This document shows positions 46,181-56,389 of a DNA stretch of 64,000 bases, in pieces. This DNA is from Aldrovandia affinis (Eukaryota; Chordata; Actinopteri; Notacanthiformes; Halosauridae), in the NCBI GenBank assembly GCA_029706075.1, contig JAINUG010000073.1, forward strand, positions 1,697,501 to 1,761,500, read 5' to 3'. Positions within the stretch are counted from its first letter, which is position 1. The number at the start of each line of letters is the position of its first letter. A program made the translations under genes and the position numbers. Below the pieces are notes generated by a model. It worked only from the letters and a program-made list of their open reading frames with translations. It had not been told where the DNA came from and did not search any database.

Positions 46181-46197
46181 TGGTGGAGAATGCGGGC
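46181..46197 (+). promoter_or_regulatory. Putative primer binding site
   Basis: TGGTGGAGAATGCGGGC directly follows the 5' LTR after a two-base gap. It begins with TGG, the complement of the CCA end of a tRNA, as primer sites do. I could not assign the tRNA. Confidence 0.65.
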
Positions 46198-46270
46198 AGA
46201 GGGCAGCACAGATAGGCAAGAGGAGGTAGTGCAGCAGGGTTTATGTTTGGTTTGTGCAACAGACTCCACG

Positions 46271-47440
46271 ATGGGAGAGATGCAGAGACTGAAGAGACGG
46301 GCAGCCATGGTGGAGGACCGATGGCGTGTCACCCTCCGTGAGGTCCAAGAGCTGAAGCAGAGTGCCCAGCTTGAGCTGTGCAAGGCAAAATTGGAGGTGA
46401 GCACCTCAGAGGAGCGCCACCTGCTGGCCGTGATGCAGTTGCAAGAGGAGCACCACATGGACTCCCTGGAAGTGATGAGAATCATGTCTGGGGAGATGAA
46501 AAAGGAGAAGGCATCCCAGGGCGATGAAGTGAGGCGTGTAGAGTCCCACAACCGGGCGCTCAAAGAACAGGTGAGAAACCTGACAAAGATGCGTGAGGAT
46601 GAGCAGCGACATTTTCTGGACAGGCAGGAGTCCCAGGACCAGGCCGCAGATGAGTATGCCCGGGCCTTGGGGGATGCCCAGACCAGGCTCGCCCAGAAGG
46701 AGGCAGAGCTAAGGAAAGCAGCGGAGAACCATGCGTCCGAGGCGGAGCAACTCCGGTGCCGAGTGGAGCAGGAGAGCAGGGATACGCACCAGGTCGAGGC
46801 CAACGCCCTGCGGGAGCAGCTGGCCCAGCTGGAGAAGAGCGTGGAGCAGGTAAAGGCCCAGAACCAGGAGCTACAGACCGAGCAGGAGAAGTTCCTGGCC
46901 CAGAGAGATGACGTCAGCTCCCAGCTGCAGGAGGTGAACCGCGCCAACAGCCGGCTCCTGGAGCAGCTGACTGAACGGGGCCAGGAGAAGGACAAACTCC
47001 AGCAGGCGCTGGAGGAGACCAGGAAGACGGCGGACAAGCGCAAGGCCATGCTGGACGAGCTGGCCATGGACGTGGCGCAGGAGAAATCACGGCACAAGGA
47101 GGAGCTGAGCGGCGCGGCTGCAGCACGAGAAGGAGGTGCTGGGCGTGGGGCGCGCTACGAGAAGGAGCTGCGCGGCCTGCACGAGGACAAGAACCGCACC
47201 GAGGAGGAGATCCGGTCACAGCTCCGTGACGAGAAGGCCCGCACTCGGGAGCTGGAGAGCCTACAGCAGACGGGGAGGTCAGACTCCAAGAGGCGAAGGA
47301 GACGGGCGGAGAAGAGTGCGCTGGAGCACCAGGAGCAGGTCCAGAAGCTGCAGCTGGAGCAGACCGCACAGCTTCAGGGAAGATGGCGGAGATGGAAGCC
47401 CAGCAGCGGGCCACAGAGAAATCCTTTCGCGAAGTACTGA
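46271..47440 (+). CDS. Coiled-coil protein of the LTR element (captured sequence suspected)
   Basis: An uninterrupted frame of 389 codons from the ATG at 46271, which has a good start context (A at -3, G at +4). An in-frame ATG at 46190 would overlap the primer site and is less likely. The protein is almost wholly Glu, Gln, Lys, Arg and Leu with heptad spacing, for example [20 protein letters not shown] and ELTSQ-like blocks, so a long coiled coil is expected from about residue 10 to 370. It has no gag zinc knuckle (CCHC) and no enzyme motif. Such composition is typical of host scaffold or motor-tail proteins; the parent was not identified. Around 47113-47148 the heptad pattern breaks (a run of Ala, Gly, Arg) and resumes, as if two compensating frameshifts occurred. 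The last 20 or so residues are out of pattern, and the coil appears to continue in the -1 frame. Confidence 0.7.
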   Translation: MGEMQRLKRRAAMVEDRWRVTLREVQELKQSAQLELCKAKLEVSTSEERHLLAVMQLQEEHHMDSLEVMRIMSGEMKKEKASQGDEVRRVESHNRALKEQVRNLTKMREDEQRHFLDRQESQDQAADEYARALGDAQTRLAQKEAELRKAAENHASEAEQLRCRVEQESRDTHQVEANALREQLAQLEKSVEQVKAQNQELQTEQEKFLAQRDDVSSQLQEVNRANSRLLEQLTERGQEKDKLQQALEETRKTADKRKAMLDELAMDVAQEKSRHKEELSGAAAAREGGAGRGARYEKELRGLHEDKNRTEEEIRSQLRDEKARTRELESLQQTGRSDSKRRRRRAEKSALEHQEQVQKLQLEQTAQLQGRWRRWKPSSGPQRNPFAKY

Positions 47441-47928
47441 AGGTCCAAGCCGAGGCTGTGCTGGACCTACAGGCCCACCTGAAAGGGGTGAGTGAAGAGC
47501 TGGACTGTGTACAGTGTGTTCCTGTCACCCAAGACGCTAGCACGCAGGTGGAGGTCCCGCAGCCAGCGGAGCTGGGAGGACATGATGACCAGACAGTGGA
47601 GTGGGGACAATGGTCCTCAGTCCCACTCAGCCTGCCGGACCTTCCAGGGAGCCAGGAGGAGCTATGGGGGGACCATAGTATGGAAGAAGGCCTCATAATT
47701 ATGGCCGAGGCCGGTTTGAACACCCAACCATCTCCTGAAAAGGTGAGTCCATCCCCCTCACTAAAATTGGAAAAATTTAAAAGAAAAGTGAAGATTAGAG
47801 GTTCTCCACTGAAGAGGAAAGGAAAACGGAACAGGCAGATGGGTAGACGGAGTGACCATGGGAAGCATGGGTGGAGCAGAGATGCCAGAAGGACAAGGAA
47901 AGAAAAAGGAGAATTAACCGTGTGGTGA
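47383..47928 (+). CDS. Second frame of the LTR element: coil continuation and basic tail
   Basis: An open frame of 181 codons in the -1 frame relative to the coiled-coil ORF. It starts [18 protein letters not shown], continuing the heptad texture, then has an acidic and proline-bearing middle ([20 protein letters not shown]) and a strongly basic end ([20 protein letters not shown]). The basic end could bind nucleic acid, as retroelement capsid-type proteins do, but no known domain is visible. No standard slippery heptamer is present at the overlap, so a mutation in one longer frame is more likely than programmed frameshifting. It is unknown whether it is translated. Confidence 0.5.
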   Translation: MAEMEAQQRATEKSFREVLKVQAEAVLDLQAHLKGVSEELDCVQCVPVTQDASTQVEVPQPAELGGHDDQTVEWGQWSSVPLSLPDLPGSQEELWGDHSMEEGLIIMAEAGLNTQPSPEKVSPSPSLKLEKFKRKVKIRGSPLKRKGKRNRQMGRRSDHGKHGWSRDARRTRKEKGELTVW

Positions 47929-48322
47929 AGAGAATGTTTTCCCCAGTTGCCCTACCTGACCCCCTGAAAGGAAAAGGGAGGTGGAGGAAAAGGCTGAAGC
48001 CTGGACACTGGATTCGGAATGGCGTAACGGATACCGGAGGAGCCATGGGGGCTGGTGAAGACCAGAACCGGAGCGGTGACCGCTCCGTCCGTGGAGCCCA
48101 GAGCCTGTACCCACTGGTGGCCATTTTGGGGCAGAAAAGGTGAGCCACTTGCGTCCCTCATTAATGTCTGCCAGACATTTTTTCAGGCAACCGGAGACTG
48201 GGGATTCTGGACGTTTGACCCAGGGGGACACTTCCTGAGTGGACCTGGAGAGGGGGACCCTCCTGGTGGCCGCTGGACATAGGCCGCTCGGCCCTCCCGA
48301 GGTCAGAGCTGAGGAGGAGGTG
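47929..48322 (+). other. 3' interior of the LTR element and polypurine tract
   Basis: No conserved domain in any frame. Contains AAAAGGTGAGCC near 48135 and TTTTTTCAGGCAACC near 48178, which resemble a donor and acceptor only 45 bases apart. Ends with the purine tract GAGGAGGAGG at 48311-48320. Confidence 0.55.
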
Positions 48323-48911
48323 TGTGGCAGCCGGATGGGCTGCACTAGGAAATGGCTGCCTGGCCTACAACACATGGCAGCCATTTTCACTACATTTCCC
48401 AGCATGCCACAGTAACACCTGAACCAAGTCAGGTAATGGAGATAGAGAACAGCTGAAAGCCATTTCAAAGGCCTATTTAAAGGGCGGTTGCCCATTGTTC
48501 TAGGAGAGGAGTCGGAACGAGTTGGGAAAGGAGTTGCTGTGCGGATTTGGTGAGTAAATACCTGTGGAAGTCGGTTGACCAGCCAGGATTTACAAAGAGT
48601 ATTTTTGGAGAGAGTTTTTTGAAAGAGTGTTGGGGAATTGTTTTTTGTTGGATTGGATTACTGGAAATTGGATTACGGACTGGACAAACGGAACTTGGAC
48701 CTGGATTGCGGATTGGGAACGGACAACGACAAAGAGACAAGCCTTGTGGACTTTGTGTTTGTATTCCCCAAAAGACCCCACCCTGCGTTTTGTGTTCGTT
48801 TGTTTAATAAATCATAACTTCTGCTGATATTACTGCCTCCTCAGTGTTTTTACACGTGCCTACGCCCTCTGAACGGTCAGTGAGTGTCGCCCAACCCTTG
48901 GGGACGCCACA
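48323..48911 (+). repeat. 3' LTR, 589 bp
   Basis: Same sequence as the 5' LTR save two single-base length changes (GCCGGATGG versus GCCGATGG; four T versus five T in CCATTTTCAC). TATA-like TATTTAAA at 48474-48481 and AATAAA at 48806-48811. Followed by ATGC at 48912-48915. Confidence 0.93.
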
Positions 48912-48949
48912 ATGCACATCTTACCCGTCTGAGTATTTTGAGCATGGCA

Positions 48950-49181
48950 TTTACATTTACATTTACATTTTAGGCATTTAGCAGATGCTCTTATCCAGAG
49001 CGACTTACACAGTTTACATTTCTTTACATACAATCCATTTATACAGCTGGATATTTTACTCAAGCAATTCAGGTTAAGTACCTTTAGCTCAAGGGCACAA
49101 CAGCAGTGCCCCAGCTGGGGGTTGAACCTGCAACCTCTGAGCTACAAGCCCAGCTCCCCCTAACCATTACACGACACTGCC
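48950..49181 (-). mobile_element. SINE T, full length, reverse
   Basis: TTTACATTTACATTTTAGGC tail, TAGCAGATGCTCTTATCCAG, CCATTTATACAGCTGGATAT, GGTTGAACCTGCAACC (box B), GCTACAAGCCCAGCTCC and ACCATTACACGACACTGCC. Confidence 0.88.
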
Positions 49182-49576
49182 AGTGGCTACACCGTTATCC
49201 TTTGTGTGGCAGGTGTGTTCCGGAAGCACTGCGCCGGCTGACGCGGTGCCAAACGATGAGTGAGCCACCGCAAAGCCTGCCTGATTGGCCCTGAGAAATC
49301 GCCAGATTAACCTGCTGCGCGCACGATGGCACGACAGCGTGTTCGGTAGCGGAGATAACAAGAGGTTCACGGCGTAGGGCGCCCGTCTCCTGGGCTTGTT
49401 TCTGAGGCCCCCCTCCTGCATGCTGCACGCTCGAGGGATATCGTCATTTACATACTGGAATTAAGCCCACCTCTGAGTTAGTCTTCCCTGTGGCTCAGCC
49501 TCAGAATTGTATTTGTGTTTTCTATCCTCATGGTTATTGATGGTTTCCTGCACCTGGTGGAATGGCAAGGATCTCA

Positions 49577-49690
49577 TCATAATATAATATATGCCGTTTA
49601 GCAGATGCTTTTATCCAAAGTGACTTACAGTAGTGAATGCATACATTTTCCAGTAGGAAACGAACCCACAACCTAAGCGTTGCCAACGCC
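49577..49690 (-). mobile_element. SINE A, box B and tail
   Basis: TATAATATATGCCGTTTAGC, GATGCTTTTATCCAAAGTGA, ATGCATACATTTTCCAGTAG and AACGAACCCACAACCTAAGC (box B complement). Confidence 0.83.
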
Positions 49691-49892
49691 ATGCTCTACC
49701 TACTGAGCCACACAGAACCACGCTCTACCTACTGAGCCACACAGAACCACACTGTACCTACTGAGCCACACAGAACCATGCTCTACCTACTGAGCCACAC
49801 AGAACCACGCTCTACCTACTGAGACACACAGAACCACGCTCTACATACTGAGACACAGAACCACGCTCTACCTACTGAGACACACAGAACCA
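49691..49892 (-). repeat. 29-bp box-A minisatellite (array E)
   Basis: Seven units in reverse orientation (CTCTACCTACTGAGCCACAC), with variants GAGACACAC and CTGTACC. Attached at the head side of SINE A, as at the other four loci. Confidence 0.92.
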
Positions 49893-50874
49893 CTGTTTTC
49901 AATCTCTATTTCATGCATACTACCACTTGATAATGTGTAGAAACTGTGACTAAGAGCTACAGCAATAATATCCAATAACATGATGACAAATGATGATATA
50001 TGCCTATGGAACGGTCAGGTCATTGATTAGCATGATCAAGAAAGAGGGTTTCCCCTTAAGTACGCGTCCATCACACGGATACAATCTATTTTCCTTCTTT
50101 GTAAGCCTTTGTGATGTTACAAGACGGTGGGGAAGAAGCTGTTCTCCAACTCTCGTGACTCACTCGTGAAAAAGAAATGTGTTGGAACGTCTGCTAGTCA
50201 ATATTAGTTATCGAGTTATCGTCACCTCGAATCAAAGTACATTCTCTAATTTTGCGTAATTCAAATGATTGTCGACCTTTTAAATCCAGCCGGGTCGAGA
50301 TGCAGACAATGCCCGTGTTTGTTCTGTCCCTGGTTACAATCCCTTGCTTTGTTTAGTTATGACTCATTTTGTCCTGCATTGAGAGGGACCAACTCAATTA
50401 CTCTAAATTGTCTTTGTAATCAGCATCCATAGCAGGGCTTTTCATAATTAACCTTAATTATGGATGCATTTGTTCAAAAACAGAATGGTGAAATAATGCG
50501 TGTATATCAAATGACAATTTGTGCTTGATTCAGTAATTAGATTAATATTTCCCATGTTTGCCACTTTATATTGTGGTATTTTGCTGAGCCAGGGTAGGGT
50601 GGACCAGAGCAACAAATGAAACTAATGAAATTCAGGGACTGTGGTCAGTCAGGCTGTCAGGCTGTCAGGCTGGTTCATAGCTCTGGTCTGATGAAGCACT
50701 TTGCTTTTATGCACCGAATGCAACATGCAGACATGCAGGGCAATAGTTTGCTCTGGAAGGAATTAAAAAGCGCATGGTTCTGAACTCTCTCCCATTACTG
50801 TTTAACCTCCCCCTGCCCTGTACATACTGAGACAACATTTCTAACATTTCCTAAAGATGCTTCTCCATTTTATC
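49893..50874. other. Anonymous non-coding sequence
   Basis: A short triplicated GTCAGGCT run at 50647-50672. Bases 50400-50560 have many TAATTA-type sites (TTCATAATTAACCTTAATTA, CAGTAATTAGATTAAT) and could be a conserved enhancer. No gene found. Confidence 0.4.
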
Positions 50875-51175
50875 TTATTTACTTAATTAATTTGACCAGG
50901 TTGGTCAACTAAGAACACATTTCTCATTTGCAGTGACCACCGGGTGAATCAATGTGGATATGTGCACATGGAATGCTAGCGATTGAGCAGCCAATCGGAT
51001 GTAGGGGTGGGGGATTAGGTGGCCAGATTTAGTTTTTGTGGGAATATGACCAGGACCCTGGAGGTTAACATCCCTACTGTCTTTGAAAAGCGCCACATCT
51101 TTGATGACCACGGTCAGAGATTTTTCATCTCAACGGGGCTGTTCCTGGTTAAATAAAGGTTAAATAAATGTTTAA
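50875..51175. mobile_element. Repeat with opposed LINE-like tails
   Basis: The left edge has TTTGACCAGGTTGGTCAACT, similar to a reversed LINE tail. The right edge has CATCTCAACGGGGCTGTTCC and TGGTTAAATAAAGGTTAAAT, a forward tail. The two face outward, so this is either two LINE ends or an inverted-repeat derivative. The sequence after it (51181-51400, TCAAATGACGGCACCTCCTG) is also a common fish repeat type. Confidence 0.5.
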
Positions 51176-51908
51176 AAAGTCATCACCCTGGTTTCACCAT
51201 CTCATTCAAATGACGGCACCTCCTGCAGCACAGTGTCCCCATCACGTGCTGGGGCAATGATATTTCTTTTTGGCCCACCAACACTTCTTCTTCCAGCAGC
51301 AGCTTAGTTTTCCCAGGTCTCCCATCAAAAGCCAAACCTTTTTGACATGAGAAGATTTTTTTCCCTGTGATGTTAGTATAATGCAAGGAATTAACCATTC
51401 AATTCAATATTCATTGATACTCATTCAATAGTTTACAGCTACTAGTTTAAGGCATAATACTATTTGAAGTCATTCTCATCATCATCATTCTGCTCACAGC
51501 TGTGACCTTAAATGTGCTTTCCTTGGCCCTTCGCATAGCCTTGAATTACACTAGGGTGTCTTTAAGGACATATGGAACCAGATATCTGATTGCATTGGGG
51601 ATTTTAAGAAAAGTGATTCTTCAAGCCGAAAAATTGAAAATAATATGATATTCATTTACAATTAATAGGTTTTTAGACTGTGTTCAAATAATTAACAAGT
51701 AAAATCCAAATGTACAAAGGCCAATTTATACTTGCCAATTAAAATATACATATTTGAAGATGAAAAATGTGTCAGATTTTTATTTTTGTAAATTATTATA
51801 AATAATAGAATTAACACATTGTTCAAATGGCCACAATTTTTAAAGAAGTAATTTCACAGTAAATCAACATTAAGTAGGTTTTTCTTTCCCAATAGTAGTA
51901 GCAAAATA
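51176..51908. other. Non-coding
   Basis: AT-rich, no gene recognised. The first 220 bases may belong to the preceding repeat. Confidence 0.4.
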
Positions 51909-51910
51909 TA

Positions 51911-53104
51911 CAGTGAGCACAATAATTCATTGGACAGTGACACATTTTTTTATTATTTTGGTTCTGTACTCTAGCACTTTGAGATTGAAAGGATAGAATG
52001 ACAATGATGTTGAAGTGCAGACTGTCAGCTATAATTTGAGGGTATTTTCATCCATATCGGATGAACTGTTTAGAAATTATAAAACCTTTTGTACATAGTT
52101 CCCCCCATTTTCAGGCATCATAATTCATTGTACAGTTTAACATAATGTGGAATAAAGTAATCATTTTTAATATTTGGTTGCATATCCTTTGCATATCCCC
52201 AGACACTGGGTATCTTCCCTGGTGATGCTCTGCCAGGCCTGTACTGCAGTTCAGTTCCTGCTTGTTTCGGGGACTTTTTGCCTTCAGTCTCCTCTTCAGC
52301 ATGTAAAATGCATGTGCAATTGGATTCAGATCCAGTGATTGACTCGGCCAGTCAAGGATTTTCCACTTTTTGGCAATCAAAAACCCTTTCATTGTTCTAG
52401 CAGTATGTTTCGGGTCATTGTCTTGTTGCATGATGAAGTGCCGTCCAATGAGTTTGGAAGCATTTGGTTTTATCTGAGCAGATAAAATATTTATGTAGAC
52501 TTCAGAATTCATTGTTCTACTTCTGTCTGCAGTCACACATCGATGAAGACAAGTGAGCCCGTTCCACTGGCAGCCATACAGGCCCAAGCCATAACACCCC
52601 CTCCACCATGTTTCACGAATGAGGTGGTGTGCTTTGGATCATGGGCATTTCCTTTTTTTCTCCACACTTTCCTCTTTCCATCACTCTGGTACATGTTCAT
52701 CTTTGTCTTATCTGTCCACAAGACTTTGCTCCAGAACTCTTGAGGCTCTTTTAGGTGCTTTTTAGCAAACTGTAATCTCACCTTTCTGTTCTTCAGGCTT
52801 ATCAGTGGTTTGCATTTTGTAGTGTACCCTCTGTAGTCCTGCTGGTGTAGTCTTCTACGTATGGTAGACTTTGACACATCTACACCTGCATCCAGGAGAG
52901 TGTTTTTGATCTGTAGTACCTTAAAATGGGGGGACCATGTACAAAAGGTGCTGTTATTTCTAAACGGTTCATCCGATATGGATGAAAATACCCTCAAATT
53001 AAAGCTGACAGTCTGCACTTCCAAACTCAAAGTGCTAGAGTACAGAACCAAAATAACAATAATAATAAAAAGTGTCACTGTCCAATGAATTATGGTGCTC
53101 ACTG
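51911..53104 (-). mobile_element. Tc1/mariner element with intact ends, 1194 bp
   Basis: Starts CAGTGAGCACAATAATTC and ends with its reverse (AATTATGGTGCTCACTG). TA lies on both sides (51909-51910, 53105-53106). The inverted repeats are long, about 180-200 bases each: the block with GAGGGTATTTTCATCCATAT on the left is mirrored on the right. The N-terminal DNA-binding part of the transposase is deleted at the right side, and the coding region is broken. Confidence 0.93.
52111..52920 (-). pseudogene. Tc1-type transposase pseudogene
   Basis: Two overlapping minus-strand frames. The upstream one has QIKNTLLDAGVDVSKSTI, WTDKTKMNMYQ (first catalytic Asp kept) and HGGGGVMAWACMAASGTG. The downstream one, after a frameshift near 52540-52590, has MQQDNDPKHTARTM (second catalytic Asp) and SLDLNPIAHAFYMLKRRL. 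In that last motif the expected catalytic Glu of NPIEH is Ala. The paired-like DNA-binding domain is missing. Three independent lesions make it inactive. Confidence 0.9.
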
Positions 53105-53106
53105 TA

Positions 53107-53890
53107 AATTCCAAATTATCATTTCAATTTCAATCCCTCCTCCCCATTTCTTGTAACCACTTTGTGGTTCGATATCTCACAGCCACCCTCTCATTACAAT
53201 CCCCCCTCCCTCCCCTCATCTATCATACATATTGAAATATGTAAGTGAATGTCTGATTTTAAAAAAAGCTTTTAATATGTGTTGTAAATGTTGTTATTAA
53301 AATACAAATACGAAAATACGAATTAAGACATTACCGGTATAGGTAAAATACCAAACCAAAAATACAAGACTACACTAAAAGTGATTAAAATAAATGCAGC
53401 ACATTATAATTTATTAGTTGTTTTAAGTGTAAATGAGATTAAAGGACTAAAATTGTTTGTGGAATAATTCACCAGCACCCAACAAGCAATCCATGTGAGA
53501 TGTTTTAACATTCTATGCAGAGTTATTTCTGTTTTGTTCGGGCATAAAATAAATTGAGAAAGACCCTTCGGCTATTTTGAGGAATCTAAAAACTATAATC
53601 AGTACCTTTTTGAGTGTGTTACTAGTTGAATAAAATGTAAAAAGTGCAGGGCATTATTAGTATGCTGAAGGCTCTATGGTAGACTGCACTGAAAATGTTA
53701 GGGACAAAAAAGTGGATTTTATTTAGCTTTGTATTAATTTATAAGCTATCGCAGTTGTGCATATTTGAAGTAGAATCGATAGTTAATGCGTCATGTTTGA
53801 GTCATTTTTTGAATATGTAGCATAACTCCGGTTTTTAACCGATACTTTCCGGTTGTCACTGTCAAAACAAACCCCACTCAGAGAAAAGGT
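53107..53890. other. Anonymous non-coding sequence
   Basis: AT-rich. No gene or transposon recognised. Confidence 0.4.
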
Positions 53891-54183
53891 TATTGTGATC
53901 GGAATTATAATTATTTTTATCAAGTACAATCAAACAGTTAAAAATGTGAACGTTCTGTAACTTCAGCCTTGATGGCTACCAATCTTGTTTTCATTTATTT
54001 GTGTGTGTGTGTGTGTTGTTCTTCTTAACTTGAGTGCCTAATAAAACATTTACATCTGAATGAGGAGAAACAGTACTGTTACAATTATAATTCTTTTTAT
54101 CAATGAAGTACCATCAAACAGTTAAAAATGTGAACATTCTGTAACTTCAGCCTTGATGGCTATTAGTCTTGTTTTCATTTATT

Positions 54184-54233
<50 letters not shown>

Positions 54234-54284
54234 GTTCTTCTTAACTCGAGTGCCTAATAAAACATTTACATCTGAGAACTGCAC
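53891..54284 (+). repeat. Tandem duplication of about 190 bp
   Basis: Two direct copies: ATTATAATT, CAATCAAACAGTTAAAAATG, CTGTAACTTCAGCCTTGATG, TTGTTTTCATTTATTTGTGT, a (GT)n run, TTGTTCTTCTTAACT and GTGCCTAATAAAACATTTAC. The first copy has a GT run of about 15 bases, the second about 45. Otherwise few bases differ. Confidence 0.92.
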
Positions 54285-55265
54285 TGTTAGTAGCAGGTGA
54301 CGGATAAACCTGCTGTGTTGGTCTTAGAGGAGGCATCAGTCTAATCAGTGTCCCATCACGGTGGTACACAAAGTGGACCAAAAGAGCTGTGCCACTTCAT
54401 TATTCTCACGGGCGGCAAAACCCAACGGCTTATTAGGCTGATGGAGAATACAAGAGAACAAGTATTTAAAATTCAGGGCAGGAAAACACAAATGCTTTCA
54501 TTTGTCAGCGTGTTAAGATAGTGACTGTATGAATAATGGTTTCCTGCTACACAGTATTCATAGCTTGCCTTTTTTTAGCTGCACTTAAATAAAATCGACC
54601 TTCTCAAACAGTGCATGAATGCTATTTTAATGAGAAAATGTCCTGGAGTTTACCAACTTCCGTAAAATAGTTTGATTTCCTAGATGAGATGTGTATTAAA
54701 ATACATTTTAATGCATTTCTATTTGCACGTCCCTTCCTGTGTATGACAATACTTTCTGTGTGTGTGTGGGTGTGGGTGTATGTGGGTGTATGTGGGTGGG
54801 TGTGCATGTGTGAGTGTGTGTGAGTGGGTGTGTGTGTGCGCATACACGGGTGCGTGTGTGATATCAAATACGGTGCTGCTTTTTCTCTATAAATTTCCTG
54901 ATCAAAAATACACAAACCTAAGACTAAGCAGTTCAAATATTTACACCATCTATTCATGTTAAATACATCAATAGAGTTATTGATGTGTTGTAAGAAATCT
55001 CATCGCGGGCCTGTTACAAGTACAGTACCACAAGAAACACCTGATCAAACATCAGATTTGTGTTGAAGATTTGGTGTTTCCAAACCGCCTTCATTGAGGC
55101 TTTCATGTGCAACGGTGAGCCTTCATTAATCGTTGCATTGTATGATTCTGCAAAATGTTAAAAAGAAGTGCACTTCATACGGATACAAGTCTAAGATGAG
55201 GGAGGGAAAAGTCCTCTGAAAATGAGACCGATAACAACGTGTATCCACGTGATCCTCGATGCACA
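54285..55265. other. Non-coding with GT-rich tract
   Basis: A compound GT/GGGT tract at 54757-54850. Bases 54390-54560 are repeat-free and look like possible conserved non-coding sequence. No gene called. Confidence 0.4.
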
Positions 55266-55606
55266 ATTTTTTTTACATTTTTACATTTTAAGCATTTAGC
55301 AGACGCTCTTATCCAGAGTGACTTACAAGATGTGCATTAATACATGGTCATTGTTTGCGCAAGAGATCAGTGCAGTAATACAGTGATAGACATCATTGTA
55401 GGCAGCTGCATACCATACCTGTAACACTGGGAAGGAAAAGGTTTTGGGGTATTTTTTTTTTTGTTGAGGAGTAAACAAGTATAAATATACAAAAAGTATT
55501 GAACAGGTAGGCAGTGGTGATGACAATTGGCTAGATGTACAGAATTCAGTGCTAATGGAGTCTGAAAAGGTGGGTTTTGAGTCTCTTGCAGAAGATCGGA
55601 GATCGA
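55266..55606 (-). mobile_element. UnaL2-like LINE 3' end
   Basis: TTTACATTTTTACATTTTAA, GCAGACGCTCTTATCCAGAG, GCGCAAGAGATCAGTGCAGT, CATCATTGTAGGCAGCTGCA and GTCTGAAAAGGTGGGTTTTG. It matches the copy at 29328-29720 base for base over long runs. ORF2 is cut just inside its C-terminus. Confidence 0.82.
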
Positions 55607-56389
55607 ACAAGCTACGGTTTTCTCAGAAACCATTTACCGCACGTTAGAAATCTTACCCACGGCGGTTCAGATTCAGGTAGTGGAGCTATTTATCAAAGTG
55701 TATCAGGTGCACTGCCACTTATGTCCCCAGCAGCGATTGGAGAAATTAAATTTGGAGACCGCCTGATCCAATAACAAGAGGCCATTTATGCCCTTATACG
55801 CAAGCACTGTAATACAGCAGAGAACAATATCGCCACGTGCATACATTAAGATATTATTTGAAATGATTTAAGGTCTGCCTTGGCTTACCGTACCATGCGG
55901 GATACTGACTCACTGTGTGGAGTACCTTTAAGGGCTATGTTGTAGTTTTTATAAAGTTTTAAACTGTTTAAAATTCCCTGAAATCTACAATGGTCCCCAA
56001 CACTTCCTTATATTCCCAGGCTGTCTGTGTTTGAATTATGAACACGGTGTTAACCGCAATTTATGATGAGCTGATCCGACTGCTCACTGGATTATTTAGT
56101 GCCCGTTCCACTTGATTAGAAGGTACCTTCTTGAAATGTACCCCAAGTGACAAGCAGCTGAATTATAAAATATCATCACAGCTGAAAACGAACAGTCCAG
56201 TTTTATTGGTTAGATATTAGTTTATGGTTAGATATTAATTCATCCTTAGAGGAGCAAGAAAGACAGAAGCTAAAAAATGGCTTTGACTTCAGATTATTAA
56301 GTGTTCAAAAGAAGAAAAAAAGATGTCAATGCCTTATGTCACTTCCACTGCTTTAGCAAAACGCATTTCTAAAAGCTTTGATAAGTATT
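55607..56389. other. Anonymous non-coding sequence
   Basis: No gene or repeat recognised. Confidence 0.4.

Larger units (their letters stand above)
45590..48911 (+). mobile_element. Non-autonomous LTR retroelement with coiled-coil ORF
   Basis: Two LTRs 2733 bases apart bound a 2144-base interior. ATGC occurs on both outer sides (45586-45589, 48912-48915), a 4-bp target duplication. A primer-binding-site-like TGGTGGAGAATGCGGGC lies two bases after the 5' LTR, and a purine tract GAGGAGGAGG lies just before the 3' LTR. No protease, reverse transcriptase, RNase H or integrase motif was seen in any frame. Instead there is a GC-rich coiled-coil frame. The near-identity of the LTRs indicates a young insertion. 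It would need enzymes supplied by another element. Confidence 0.92.

Noticed and set aside
46144-47097. 317-codon open frame on the minus strand opposite the coiled-coil ORF
   Set aside because: It is Ser/Cys/Ala-rich, as expected from the complement of Glu/Gln/Leu-rich codons. The plus frame has the coherent heptad pattern.
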